A stretch of 64,000 bases of DNA from Acidimicrobiia bacterium. Its GTDB lineage: Bacteria; Actinomycetota; Acidimicrobiia; Spongiisociales; Spongiisociaceae. The DNA lies in contig VXMM01000056.1 of assembly GCA_009841105.1 (NCBI GenBank), positions 1 to 64,000 on the forward strand. Reading direction: 5' to 3'. This document shows positions 16,540 to 24,678 of the stretch, piece after piece (the first letter of the stretch is position 1; each line of letters begins with the position of its first letter). The notes under the pieces are model-generated. The model made no database searches and was not told the origin of the DNA. It saw only the letters and a program-made list of their open reading frames with translations. Made by a program: the position numbers and the translations under genes.

Positions 16540-17724
16540 TCACCTCTGGGGGTCTGAAGCGGGTGCAGAGTGAGGCATGAAAGCCCTGATGATGTCTTCG
16601 TTCGATCTCCAGCCCCTCCCTATCCGTACGATCAGTTCCGCATCGGCCAAGCGGTTCAGGTCACGGCTCAGCGTTCGCGGGCCCACCTTCGCGTAGGCAG
16701 CAGCTAATTCGGGAGAAAGGCCAGGCAAGGCGGAGCGGGTGACGGTCTTGCCAGATGGCAGCGCCAGGACGAGGGAGCGCTGGCGGGTACGAGTCGGGCC
16801 CTGAGGAAACTTGTTCATCGTTTCGTGAACGTGATTGATCCAGGTAACCCGCAGTTGATGCTCTCGTACCAGTTCAGCCTGCCCACGTAGCCCATCGATG
16901 AGACCCTGCGTGGCGTAAATCACGAATCGAGTGATCGAGTTGTCACGACTGGACCGAGAGAGTTCGCGTTGGTATTGGTCGCGCGTGAGGTTGTAATGGT
17001 TGGACAGCACATGTGCCGCCGACATCGGGATCATGCCGGTACGGGCTAGTAACACGAACTCGAGTAGACGGGCAGTCCGCCCGTTTCCGTCGCCGAAGGG
17101 GTGTATCCAGGCAATGTACAGATGGGCACAAATCGCACGAGCTATGGCGAGGGCAAAAGCGATCGCGGGGTCGTCAGACTCGAAGGTATCACTTTCGAGC
17201 CAGTCAGCTAGGCGTTGCAATAGGTGGTCGCAATCCTCCGCGGGGGCGCCGCGGTACCGCCCCACCCCCACCGAGTGACCGCGAACGTTGCCGGGCACAG
17301 CTCCCTCGTCGTGCTCGGTGTTGATGAGAACCTGACGGTTGAACTCGCAGATCAGCTCATGCGTTATGTGCAGCTCCTGCCCGCTTAATAGCTGGTCAGC
17401 AATCGAGTTGAGCGCAACGATGACGTTGCGAACTTCGCGTTCTTGGTACGCACGGGAGGGAGGAGCCTCGTACGTGCCCAGTAGGATGCCGCTGATCTGC
17501 TCCTCGGTAAGGGTGTTTCCTTCGATGGCCGTCGTGCCTTGGACACCCTTCACCAGGGCAACCTCGTACAACCGCTTGGCTGTATCGGGCTGCAGAGGCG
17601 TCCCGGCGAACTGCCGGCACATCGCCCAAGCTTCTCCCATCGCCATCCATGCCGTTGGAGGAAGCTCGTTCAGATCGGTGGCCGAGAATGTTATCCACGG
17701 GTGGGATTCCTGGTAGGTCCGCAT
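16540..17724 (-). CDS. Fic family protein (class II)
   Basis: A 394-residue Fic protein, distinct from the one at 2192. The catalytic loop is [13 protein letters not shown] with all key residues. The N-terminal TTAIEGNTL carries the inhibitory Ser/Thr-x-x-x-Glu-Gly/Asn motif, again class II. The C-terminal about 80 residues ([29 protein letters not shown]) look like a winged-helix DNA-binding segment. ATG at 17722-17724. The inverted pair ACAAT/ATTGT near 17737-17756 lies in the promoter region shared with the ccm operon. Expected activity is AMPylation or a related transfer; the target is unknown. Confidence 0.9.
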   Translation of the reverse strand: MRTYQESHPWITFSATDLNELPPTAWMAMGEAWAMCRQFAGTPLQPDTAKRLYEVALVKGVQGTTAIEGNTLTEEQISGILLGTYEAPPSRAYQEREVRNVIVALNSIADQLLSGQELHITHELICEFNRQVLINTEHDEGAVPGNVRGHSVGVGRYRGAPAEDCDHLLQRLADWLESDTFESDDPAIAFALAIARAICAHLYIAWIHPFGDGNGRTARLLEFVLLARTGMIPMSAAHVLSNHYNLTRDQYQRELSRSSRDNSITRFVIYATQGLIDGLRGQAELVREHQLRVTWINHVHETMNKFPQGPTRTRQRSLVLALPSGKTVTRSALPGLSPELAAAYAKVGPRTLSRDLNRLADAELIVRIGRGWRSNEDIIRAFMPHSAPASDPQR

Positions 17725-17897
17725 GGGTTCATTCTACAATTGACCCCTAGATTGTCCAGTCGCGTGTCCAGGATGCTGTCATGCAAGATGTCTAAGTCGA
17801 AGGACAATAGGGCGACAATCTCGACGGTTCGAACGTGGCAGACAACGGGCTGGTGTCCGCTTCCAGGCTACGGGGAGCATCGTTCTACACTCCGCTC

Positions 17898-18551
17898 GTG
17901 TCAGATCAACCCCTGGTCAGACTGGTAGACGTTGGGTTCGCCACCTCGGGCTCGGTAATCCTGCACCGCGTGGACCTCACGGTCGAAGCCGGCGAGATAG
18001 TGGGGATCAGCGGACCCAACGGAGCGGGCAAGACAACCCTCCTGCGCCTCCTGGCCACCTTGCTACGGCCCACGTCCGGCAGCGGCACCGTGCTGGGCGC
18101 GGACACCGGCGGCCGCCCGCAAGACCTAGTGCGCGTCCGCCGCCAGATCGCCCTGGTCGGCCACTTCCCCGCGCTCTGGCCCGAGCTGACGCTGAGGCAG
18201 AACGTGGATCTACCGGCCGGACTGCGGCATGACCCCCCGGATGGCGACCCCCTCCGCGCCGTCGGATTGGCGGGGGTGGCGGGGGTGAAGGCCGCCCAGG
18301 CTTCACTGGGGATGCAACGCCGGGTGGAGTTCGCCCGCCTCCTCGCCTGGACGCCCCGGTTGCTCCTCCTGGACGAACCCCACGCCGGCCTGGACGAGTC
18401 CGCCGGCCCCTTGGTGGACCATCTCGTCACCCGGGTGACCGAAGGGGACGGGGCGGTGGTGATGGTCTCGCACAACCCGAACCGGGCGGGTTCGCTGCTG
18501 ACCCGCAGTCTGTCGGTGACCGCCGGAACGGTGGTCGAGGCGCCGGCATGA
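17898..18551 (+). CDS. ccmA: Heme exporter ABC ATPase
   Basis: A 217-residue ABC ATPase heading the cytochrome c maturation operon; with CcmB and CcmC it drives release of heme-loaded CcmE. Walker A is GPNGAGKTT and Walker B is LLLLDEPHAGLDE. The signature region is degenerate (ASLGMQRRVEFARLL), as is usual for CcmA. GTG at 17898 gives the typical N-terminus (SDQPLVRLVDVGF); an in-frame GTG at 17835 would add 21 residues and cannot be excluded. Overlaps ccmB by ATGA. Confidence 0.85.
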   Translation: MSDQPLVRLVDVGFATSGSVILHRVDLTVEAGEIVGISGPNGAGKTTLLRLLATLLRPTSGSGTVLGADTGGRPQDLVRVRRQIALVGHFPALWPELTLRQNVDLPAGLRHDPPDGDPLRAVGLAGVAGVKAAQASLGMQRRVEFARLLAWTPRLLLLDEPHAGLDESAGPLVDHLVTRVTEGDGAVVMVSHNPNRAGSLLTRSLSVTAGTVVEAPA

Positions 18552-19228
18552 CCCCCGGCGCCTTCTGGCGGCAGGTGGGGTGGGTATTCGCCAAGGACCT
18601 ACAGGTCGAGGTCCGGGGCGGTGTGACGCTCCGGATGGCAACCCCGTTCGCCGCCCTCGCCCTTCTCCTGGCGCCCCTCGCTATCGGTACCGACACCGCT
18701 CTGCTCCGCCGGATCGGCCCTGGCATGCTCTGGCTGGTGGTAATCCTGTTCGGCATGACGGTCACCCTGCGGTCCGGCGCCCCCGAGTCCGGCCCGGTCA
18801 GGGACCTGCTCACTCTGAGCGGTCTCGATCCCGCCGCCGCTTTCCTGGGGCGGAGCCTGGCGAGCGCCGTCCTGCTGTTCGGCGTGACCCTGGTGCTCGC
18901 GCCGCTGATGGTCGTCCTGTACGCACCGGAGGGCAGCCCGGGCTGGGGCTGGCTGGCCCTACTTGCGATCGCAGGCGTGATGGCGCTGGGTCTCCTGGGG
19001 TCCCTGGTCGCCACGCTGGTCACCGGCCTGCGGGAGCGCACCGCGCTGGGGCCGTTGATGGCGATACCCCTGGCCGTCCCGGTCCTCCTGGCCACGGCCC
19101 GCGGCACGGATTCCGCGATCTCCCAGCAAGGTAGCCTTTCCTGGTTGCTCCTGCTGGTGGCAATGAACCTGGCCCTCGTTATCGTGGGCGTGCTGCTGGC
19201 GGGACCCATGGACGAGTCCACCCGGTAA
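18548..19228 (+). CDS. ccmB: Heme exporter membrane subunit CcmB
   Basis: A 226-residue integral membrane protein with about six hydrophobic helices and an N-terminal cytoplasmic segment FWRQVGWVFAKDLQVEVRGG, matching CcmB size and topology. RTALGPLMAIPLAVPVLLATA is typical of the family's penultimate helix. Forms the membrane channel partner of CcmA. Located directly between ccmA (4-bp overlap) and ccmC (60-bp gap). Confidence 0.9.
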   Translation: MTPGAFWRQVGWVFAKDLQVEVRGGVTLRMATPFAALALLLAPLAIGTDTALLRRIGPGMLWLVVILFGMTVTLRSGAPESGPVRDLLTLSGLDPAAAFLGRSLASAVLLFGVTLVLAPLMVVLYAPEGSPGWGWLALLAIAGVMALGLLGSLVATLVTGLRERTALGPLMAIPLAVPVLLATARGTDSAISQQGSLSWLLLLVAMNLALVIVGVLLAGPMDESTR

Positions 19229-19288
19229 GGATGTCATGGCACCATCTGCCCGGCCGCACGCAGCCCGGCCTGCCGACCACCGGATCCG

Positions 19289-20041
19289 ATGACCCGCGGA
19301 GCCACCGCCCTCGACCCGACGTCCCGGGCCACTACCGCTGCCGGCGTGGTGGCGCTGTGTCTGGTAGCGGTGGGCCTCTACATGTCGGTCACCGCCCCGG
19401 CTGAGGAGACCCAAGGGGAAGCCGCCCGGCTGCTGTTTGTCCACGTCCCGTCCGCGATCACCGCCTATGTCGCTCTCGGTACGGGCCTGGTGACGGCAGC
19501 CTGGTACCTGATCCGACGCTCCGCCGCCGCCGACCTGGTGTCGGCGGCCGCGATAGAAGTCGGCGTACTGTTCACGGCCATCACCCTGCTCACCGGCATG
19601 ATCTGGGGACGTTTTGTCTGGGGCCTCTGGTGGGACTGGGGAGACGCCCGGATGGTGTCCACCGCCGTGATGTTCTTCTTCTACCTGGGCTACCTGGCCC
19701 TGCGCCGGTCGATCACGGACCATCGGGTGCGGGCGGTTCGCTGCGCCGTGCTGGGGATCGTGGGTTTCGTGCAGGTGCCGATAGTGCACTACTCGGTGCT
19801 GTGGTTCCGGACCCTCCACCAGGGTCCCTCCATCATCCGTCCCGACCTGGGAAACAGCACCATGGACGCCGCCTTCATCGCGCCCTTGGGCGCCGCACTG
19901 GCCGCCTTCATCGCCGTCCTCGCCTACTTGGTTGCGGTCCGGGTCCGCATCGCCCGGCTCGAAGCGGCGGTCGCCCGGTCTACCACCACATCGCAACCGG
20001 TTGGTGCGTCGGTCAGCCCTCCTAGTGGTCTGTCTGTGTAA
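19289..20041 (+). CDS. ccmC: Heme handling protein CcmC
   Basis: A 250-residue membrane protein of the heme-handling family. The periplasmic WWD-type motif reads WGLWWDWGDARMVS; the heme-ligand His residues are in LLFVHVPSA and IVHYSVLWFRTLHQG. Six hydrophobic helices are predicted. It hands heme to CcmE together with CcmD. The last five residues and the stop are supplied by the MITE-like insertion starting at 20022, so the native C-terminal tail has been replaced; this tail lies after the last helix and is probably not essential. Confidence 0.92.
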   Translation: MTRGATALDPTSRATTAAGVVALCLVAVGLYMSVTAPAEETQGEAARLLFVHVPSAITAYVALGTGLVTAAWYLIRRSAAADLVSAAAIEVGVLFTAITLLTGMIWGRFVWGLWWDWGDARMVSTAVMFFFYLGYLALRRSITDHRVRAVRCAVLGIVGFVQVPIVHYSVLWFRTLHQGPSIIRPDLGNSTMDAAFIAPLGAALAAFIAVLAYLVAVRVRIARLEAAVARSTTTSQPVGASVSPPSGLSV

Positions 20042-20189
20042 TGGCGGTGTGGTATGGCGAGGCAGCGGTGTTCCTCGCAAGGCCCGCTGACGAAGGCGTA
20101 CCCGCAGCGGTACGTCGAGGAAGCGGAACGCAGCGACGGGGCGCCGATGGCCGCCAGAGCACCCGGTTGTTTCGCAGACAGACCACTAG
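20022..20189. mobile_element. MITE-like element with 15-bp terminal inverted repeats
   Basis: A 168-bp segment bounded by perfect inverted ends CTAGTGGTCTGTCTG (20022-20036) and CAGACAGACCACTAG (20175-20189). If the outer CTAG on both sides is a 4-bp target duplication, the element has 11-bp inverted repeats TGGTCTGTCTG and a CTAG target, as seen with IS5-group elements. No transposase is encoded inside. It sits at the end of ccmC and 14 bp before ccmD's ATG, and supplies the ccmC stop codon. This is the only copy found in the window. Confidence 0.7.
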
Positions 20190-20203
20190 TCTCGGAGGCG
20201 GGG

Positions 20204-20323
20204 ATGGCGAGTAGTTGGGTGCTGTTCGGCTACCTGGTGGCCTACGGGGCACTGGTGATCTATGCCGGTCACCAGGCCCACCGCATCAGGCGACTCCGCC
20301 GCCGCCTGCCCCCGGAGACATGA
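20204..20323 (+). CDS. ccmD: Small heme exporter accessory protein CcmD
   Basis: A 39-residue protein with one transmembrane helix (WVLFGYLVAYGALVIYAGHQ) followed by an Arg-rich tail (HRIRRLRRRL), the standard CcmD layout: it assists release of holo-CcmE from CcmABC. GGAGG lies upstream of ATG at 20204. The same frame is open upstream across the MITE-like element, but that part is not CcmD-like. Overlaps ccmE by ATGA. Confidence 0.82.
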   Translation: MASSWVLFGYLVAYGALVIYAGHQAHRIRRLRRRLPPET

Positions 20324-20739
20324 ACCGTCGCCACGTTCTGATCCCGGCCGGGGCGCTCCTGGCGATCGTGGTCGGTTTCCTGGTGTGGGGAGGGCTCGGT
20401 GACAACGTCGTCTATTACCTGACTCCCTCCGAGGCGGTCGATCAGCGGGCCGGCCAGGAGCCCGGCTACCGGTTCCGTCTGGGGGGCCTGATCGAGGCTG
20501 ACTGGCTCGAGGGGACCGACGACGGAGTCCGGTTCATGGTCGGTGACGGCGCCGTCTCGATAGCCGTCGAGCACACCGGCGCCGTCCCCCAGCTGTTCCG
20601 GCCCGGAGTCGGAGTGGTCGTGGAGGGGGCCTGGGAGGGAGACACGTTCCGGTCGGACACGCTGCTCATCAACCATGACGAGCAGTACCGGGCCGTGGAC
20701 GGCGAGGGAACCTACCAGGTACCCACCACCCGGCCATGA
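20320..20739 (+). CDS. ccmE: Periplasmic heme chaperone CcmE
   Basis: A 139-residue heme chaperone with an N-terminal signal anchor (VLIPAGALLAIVVGFLVWGG) and an OB-fold domain. The heme-attachment region reads LLINHDEQY, conserving the His and the following Tyr of the HxxxY motif. YYLTPSEAVDQ and FRLGGLIEADW are typical of the fold. It receives heme from CcmC and passes it to CcmF/H. ATG at 20320 overlaps ccmD; the stop overlaps ccmF. Confidence 0.92.
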   Translation: MNRRHVLIPAGALLAIVVGFLVWGGLGDNVVYYLTPSEAVDQRAGQEPGYRFRLGGLIEADWLEGTDDGVRFMVGDGAVSIAVEHTGAVPQLFRPGVGVVVEGAWEGDTFRSDTLLINHDEQYRAVDGEGTYQVPTTRP

Positions 20740-22763
20740 TCGCCTGGCTGGGACTCGGCTCGATCCTGGTCGCTCTCGGAGCGGCGCTGGCAGTGGCGTG
20801 GAGGGGACTACCAGCCCTGGCGGGTCGAGGCGCCGTGCCGATGGAGCGGATGAGGGGTCCCGTGCTGTGGCTCCTCGGCGGAGCTGCGGCCGCCATGCTG
20901 GTGCTGGAGATCGGCCTCTTGGCGGGCGACTTCTCCATCGCCTACATCGCCGACAACCACCGCAAGGGAACCCCGCTGATCTTCACGATCGCCGCCGGAT
21001 GGGCTGCGCTCGAGGGTTCGATCGTCCTGTGGGGGCTGGTGCTGGCGGCCTTCACCGGAGCGGTCTTCCGGGCCTTGTACCGGCGCGACCATCCGCTGGC
21101 CGGAGGAACCCTGTCCGTACTGGGGATGCTGGCGGTGTTCTGGTTCGGCCTGATGGCCACGGTCGCCAACCCCTTCGCCGTCTGCACCGCCGCGGCCGAT
21201 GCCGCCGGGTGCGCCGTGTCGGGTTGGGCGCCGTGGTCGGCCGTCGACCTTCCCGGCACCGGCCGGGGCGCCAATCCCCTGCTCCAGAACCACATCCTGA
21301 TGGCGGTCCACCCGCCCGTCCTGTACGTGGGGTACGTGGGCTTCTCGGTGCCGTTCGCGGTGGGCATCGCCTCGCTGGCCGCCGTAGACCACGAAGAGAG
21401 TTGGCTCCGGACGACCCGCAACTGGACCGTCGCGGCCTGGGGGTTCCTCACCACGGGCATCGTGCTGGGCGCCTGGTGGAGCTACGAGGTGCTGGGCTGG
21501 GGCGGGTACTGGGCCTGGGATCCGGTGGAGAACGCCTCCTTCATCCCGTGGTTGCTGGCCACCGCCTTCATCCACTCGTCAGTGGTCCAGTTGCGCCGGG
21601 GGGTCCTCCAGTCGTGGAACTACGTGCTCGTGATCGGCGCCTTCGCCGCCACCATCCTCGGCACCTTCCTGACCCGCTCGGGGGTGGTCGCCTCGGTGCA
21701 CAGCTTCACCCAGTCGTCCATCGGCCCCGTCCTGCTGGCATTCCTGGCGGTGATCCTGGTCGGGTCCCTGGCGCTGTTCGCCACCCGCATCCACCTGGTG
21801 GGCAGCGCTCCCCGTCTCGACTCGCTCGCCAGCCGGGAGGGCGCCTTCCTGCTCAACAACCTGCTCCTGGCTGTATTCGCCTTCGTAGTGCTGTCGGGCA
21901 CCCTGTTCCCGCTTGCCGTGGAGGCCTTCGAGGGAAGCACCGTGGGCGTGGGCCGTCCGTTCTTCGACCGGTGGGCCGTACCGCTCTCGTACTGCCTGAT
22001 CCTGGCCATGGGCATCGGGCCCGTCACGCCGTTCCGGGTGGCCCGCCGCCAGGTGTTGTGGGAGCGGGTACGGACTCCGACCCGGATCGCCTTGGTGCTT
22101 GCGGCGCTGGTGGTCCTCCTGGTGAGCCGCAACCGGCACGTGATCCTGGTGGTGCTGCTGGCGGCGTTCGTGGTCTCGGCCATAGGGCGGCACCTGGTGG
22201 TGATGGTCCGTAGGCGCGCCGCCGCTACCGGCCAGGGACCGATGGCCGCGGTGGCACACCTGATGAGACGTGATCCCGGCTACTGGGGCGGGCAGATCTC
22301 CCATGTCGGGGTGGCGATCCTGGCGGTAGGGATCGCGGTCTCGGCCAACCACGCCGGCTCGGGGACCATCGCCCTGAGCCCCGGCGAGACAGCTCCGTTC
22401 GCCGGCTACGAAATCGCCTACCGGAGCCCGTTCACGCGCGCCGAGCCGAACCGGGATGTGGTGGGCGCCCGCCTGGACGTGTCGCGGGGCGGCCAAGCGG
22501 TGGCCGTGATGTCGCCGAGTCTCAACAGCTACGGCGACGGCATCCCGCCGGTGGTCACGCCCGCGGTGTACTCGACGCCGCGGGGAGACCTGTACGTCTC
22601 GCTCACCCGGCTCGACAGCTCGGGAATGGTGGCCGACGTGTGGAGCTACCCCCTTCAGTGGATGGTGTGGCTGGGCGGGCTGGTGACGGCCGCAGGCGCC
22701 GGCTTCTCGCTCTCGTCCGTGGCGGGCCGGAGGAGGCAGGCCGCGGGAGCCGGCCGTGGCTGA
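20736..22763 (+). CDS. ccmF: Cytochrome c heme lyase subunit CcmF
   Basis: A 675-residue polytopic membrane protein of the holocytochrome c synthase complex. The WWD domain reads WGGYWAWDPVENASFIPWL; nearby His residues are in ILMAVHPPVLYVG and LLATAFIHSS. About 14-15 hydrophobic helices are expected. The C-terminal soluble loop includes GYEIAYRSPFTRAEPN. Start ATG in an ATGA overlap with ccmE; the end overlaps ccmH by 8 bp. Confidence 0.94.
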   Translation: MIAWLGLGSILVALGAALAVAWRGLPALAGRGAVPMERMRGPVLWLLGGAAAAMLVLEIGLLAGDFSIAYIADNHRKGTPLIFTIAAGWAALEGSIVLWGLVLAAFTGAVFRALYRRDHPLAGGTLSVLGMLAVFWFGLMATVANPFAVCTAAADAAGCAVSGWAPWSAVDLPGTGRGANPLLQNHILMAVHPPVLYVGYVGFSVPFAVGIASLAAVDHEESWLRTTRNWTVAAWGFLTTGIVLGAWWSYEVLGWGGYWAWDPVENASFIPWLLATAFIHSSVVQLRRGVLQSWNYVLVIGAFAATILGTFLTRSGVVASVHSFTQSSIGPVLLAFLAVILVGSLALFATRIHLVGSAPRLDSLASREGAFLLNNLLLAVFAFVVLSGTLFPLAVEAFEGSTVGVGRPFFDRWAVPLSYCLILAMGIGPVTPFRVARRQVLWERVRTPTRIALVLAALVVLLVSRNRHVILVVLLAAFVVSAIGRHLVVMVRRRAAATGQGPMAAVAHLMRRDPGYWGGQISHVGVAILAVGIAVSANHAGSGTIALSPGETAPFAGYEIAYRSPFTRAEPNRDVVGARLDVSRGGQAVAVMSPSLNSYGDGIPPVVTPAVYSTPRGDLYVSLTRLDSSGMVADVWSYPLQWMVWLGGLVTAAGAGFSLSSVAGRRRQAAGAGRG

Positions 22764-23154
22764 CCGCCGGGCCATCATGGCCGGCGCCGCCACCTTGATC
22801 CTGGCCGGGATCGTCGGGTGGGGCCTAGGAGTCGGCGAGCCGAGCGACCAGGACCGGGTGGAGGCGCTCGGCGCCCGGATCCGGTGCCCGGTCTGCCAAG
22901 GGGAATCGATAGTCGACTCCCCCACGCCCTACGCCAACGACATCCTGGCGTTCGTGGAGGAGAAGGTGGACGAGGGCTGGAGCGACGAGCAGATCCTGGA
23001 CTACCTGGAGGCCAGGTTCGAGGGCATCCGCCTGGATCCCCGCTTCTCGGGCACGACGGTGCTGCTCTGGGTACTGCCGGCCGGCGTGGCCGTCGCCGGC
23101 GCCTGGCTGGCCGCCCGCCGCCTGATCCGGCGAGCGGAGCCCGCCGATGGTTGA
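22756..23154 (+). CDS. ccmH: Cytochrome c biogenesis thioredox protein CcmH (CcmL)
   Basis: A 132-residue protein with an N-terminal signal/anchor and a C-terminal transmembrane helix (LLWVLPAGVAVAGAWLAARRL). The redox motif RCPVCQGESIVDS is the classical RCxxC of CcmH, which reduces apocytochrome c Cys residues before heme attachment. GTG start. Followed by a separate TPR protein that likely plays the CcmI role, with an 8-bp overlap. Confidence 0.93.
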   Translation: MADRRAIMAGAATLILAGIVGWGLGVGEPSDQDRVEALGARIRCPVCQGESIVDSPTPYANDILAFVEEKVDEGWSDEQILDYLEARFEGIRLDPRFSGTTVLLWVLPAGVAVAGAWLAARRLIRRAEPADG

Positions 23155-23917
23155 TGGGCCACCGCCCAGCCGGCGTCGAGACCTGATCGAGGCCGACATC
23201 CGGGACGTCCGCCGGCAACTAGCCGAGGAGGAACTCGACGCCACCACCGCCGGGCGGCTGATCGAGCGGTACCGCCGGGAACTGGACTCCGTCGAGTCCG
23301 GCACGGAGGATGGGGCCCCGGAGCAGGCGGGGCCCGGCCGATCCGGGCGGCGCCTCGCAGGCACGCTGCTTCTGATCGGCGCCGTGGTCGCGGTGTCGGT
23401 GACCGCATACCTGGCAATCCGGCCGAGGGAGGGCGGGTTCGTGACCGGCAACGTGGAGGCACCGGTAGACCTTTCCGAGGTGACCAACGACCAGATGGAA
23501 GCGGTCATCGCCGCCAACCCCGATGTGCCCGAGATCGCCGCCATGCGCCTCAGCCTGGCCGACCGGTATTTCGAATCCGGGGAGTTCTCCAACGCCCTCC
23601 CCCACTACCTGGGCGCACTGGATGGGGTCCTCGACCCCACCCGCCGAGCCCGCGCCCTGGCAAGGGTGGGCTGGATGACCTTCGAGTCGGGCAATGCGGG
23701 TATCGCCCGCGCCTACCTTGACGAGGCCTTGGCGGTGGACGACGGCTACGCGGAAGCGCACCTGTTCCTCGGGTTGTTGCTGCTGGCCGAAGAGGACGCC
23801 ACCGGCGCCCTGGAACACCTGGAACCGCTGCTGGACGAGGATCTTCCCGAAGGGATGCGGGAGGCGATCGAGGAGAGGATCGCCGAAGCCCGCCGGCTGG
23901 CGGAGGGCAGCGGATGA
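23147..23917 (+). CDS. CcmI-like tetratricopeptide protein
   Basis: A 256-residue protein: a cytoplasmic helical N-terminus (about 1-60), one transmembrane helix (LAGTLLLIGAVVAVSVTAYLAI), then periplasmic TPR-like helices (RYFESGEFSNALPHYLGAL, AHLFLGLLLLAEEDATGALEHLEPLL). Position between ccmH and ccmG and the TPR architecture point to an apocytochrome chaperone like CcmI, though the sequence is not close to proteobacterial CcmI as far as can be judged by eye. ATG or GTG overlap with both neighbours. Confidence 0.75.
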   Translation: MVDGPPPSRRRDLIEADIRDVRRQLAEEELDATTAGRLIERYRRELDSVESGTEDGAPEQAGPGRSGRRLAGTLLLIGAVVAVSVTAYLAIRPREGGFVTGNVEAPVDLSEVTNDQMEAVIAANPDVPEIAAMRLSLADRYFESGEFSNALPHYLGALDGVLDPTRRARALARVGWMTFESGNAGIARAYLDEALAVDDGYAEAHLFLGLLLLAEEDATGALEHLEPLLDEDLPEGMREAIEERIAEARRLAEGSG

Positions 23918-24513
23918 GTTCCCGCGGGCGCTACCTGCTCGTAGCCGGGCTGGTGGTCGTCGGCCTGGCCGTAGCCGTGTTCGCGGCACGGTTCGGGGAC
24001 GGCGCCGGAGGGAGCGCGTCACCGATCGTCGGCGCGGTGGTTCCCGACCTGACCCTCCCCTATCTGGACGGTCACGGCTCCCTGAACCTGGCGGACCTAA
24101 GCGGCTCGCAGGACGTGGTAGTGGTCAACTTCTTCGCTTCCTGGTGCTTGCAATGCCGCAACGAGCACGCCGATCTCGTCTCGACCGCCGACGCGTACCA
24201 CGACCGATCGGTACGGTTCCTGGGAGTCACCTTCCAGGACGACCCGGACCGCGCTATCGCCTTCCTCGACGAGTTGGGCCGGGGGGAGACGACTCGGTAC
24301 CTGTCCGATCCGGGCTCCCGCGCCGCCATCGAGTTCGGCATCTTCGGCGTCCCCGAGACTGTCTTCATCTCCGGTGGCGTGATCGTCGGGAAGTTCCTCG
24401 GCGAGACCGACGCCCTCACCCTCACCGGAGCCCTGGAGCGGCTCCTGGCCGGGCAGGACATCGAATCGAGGCAGGTAGGAGAATTCCGCCGGTCCCGGCC
24501 AGACCGGACATAG
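23914..24513 (+). CDS. ccmG: TlpA/DsbE-type thiol-disulfide oxidoreductase (CcmG role)
   Basis: A 199-residue membrane-anchored thioredoxin-fold protein with an N-terminal signal anchor and a TlpA domain. The redox motif is NFFASWCLQCRNEHADL; the cis-Pro loop is GVPETVFISGG. It keeps CcmH and apocytochromes reduced outside the membrane. Last gene of the ccm operon; a perfect long hairpin overlaps its stop codon. Useful for comparison with the UGA-containing TlpA protein at 61369-62100, which has the same motif context. Confidence 0.9.
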   Translation: MSSRGRYLLVAGLVVVGLAVAVFAARFGDGAGGSASPIVGAVVPDLTLPYLDGHGSLNLADLSGSQDVVVVNFFASWCLQCRNEHADLVSTADAYHDRSVRFLGVTFQDDPDRAIAFLDELGRGETTRYLSDPGSRAAIEFGIFGVPETVFISGGVIVGKFLGETDALTLTGALERLLAGQDIESRQVGEFRRSRPDRT

Positions 24514-24544
24514 CCGGCCTCCGGGCCGGCTATGTCCGGTCTGG
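24499..24544 (+). terminator. Perfect 21-bp hairpin at end of ccm operon
   Basis: Arms 24499-24519 and 24524-24544 are fully complementary with a 4-nt loop (TCCG). The left arm includes the ccmG stop (TAG at 24511-24513). No T-run follows. Likely intrinsic terminator or mRNA 3' stabiliser. Confidence 0.75.
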
Positions 24545-24678
24545 CCCGGCCGACAAGATCCTGCGATGCGCCTGTCTAGGACGCCGGACGGGCTCTCCAT
24601 GTATGCTCACTGCGGATAACTCGGGAGTCCAGCGGAGCAAGTACGTACCGACCTGGAGACCGGGAGGGAGGGAGAACG

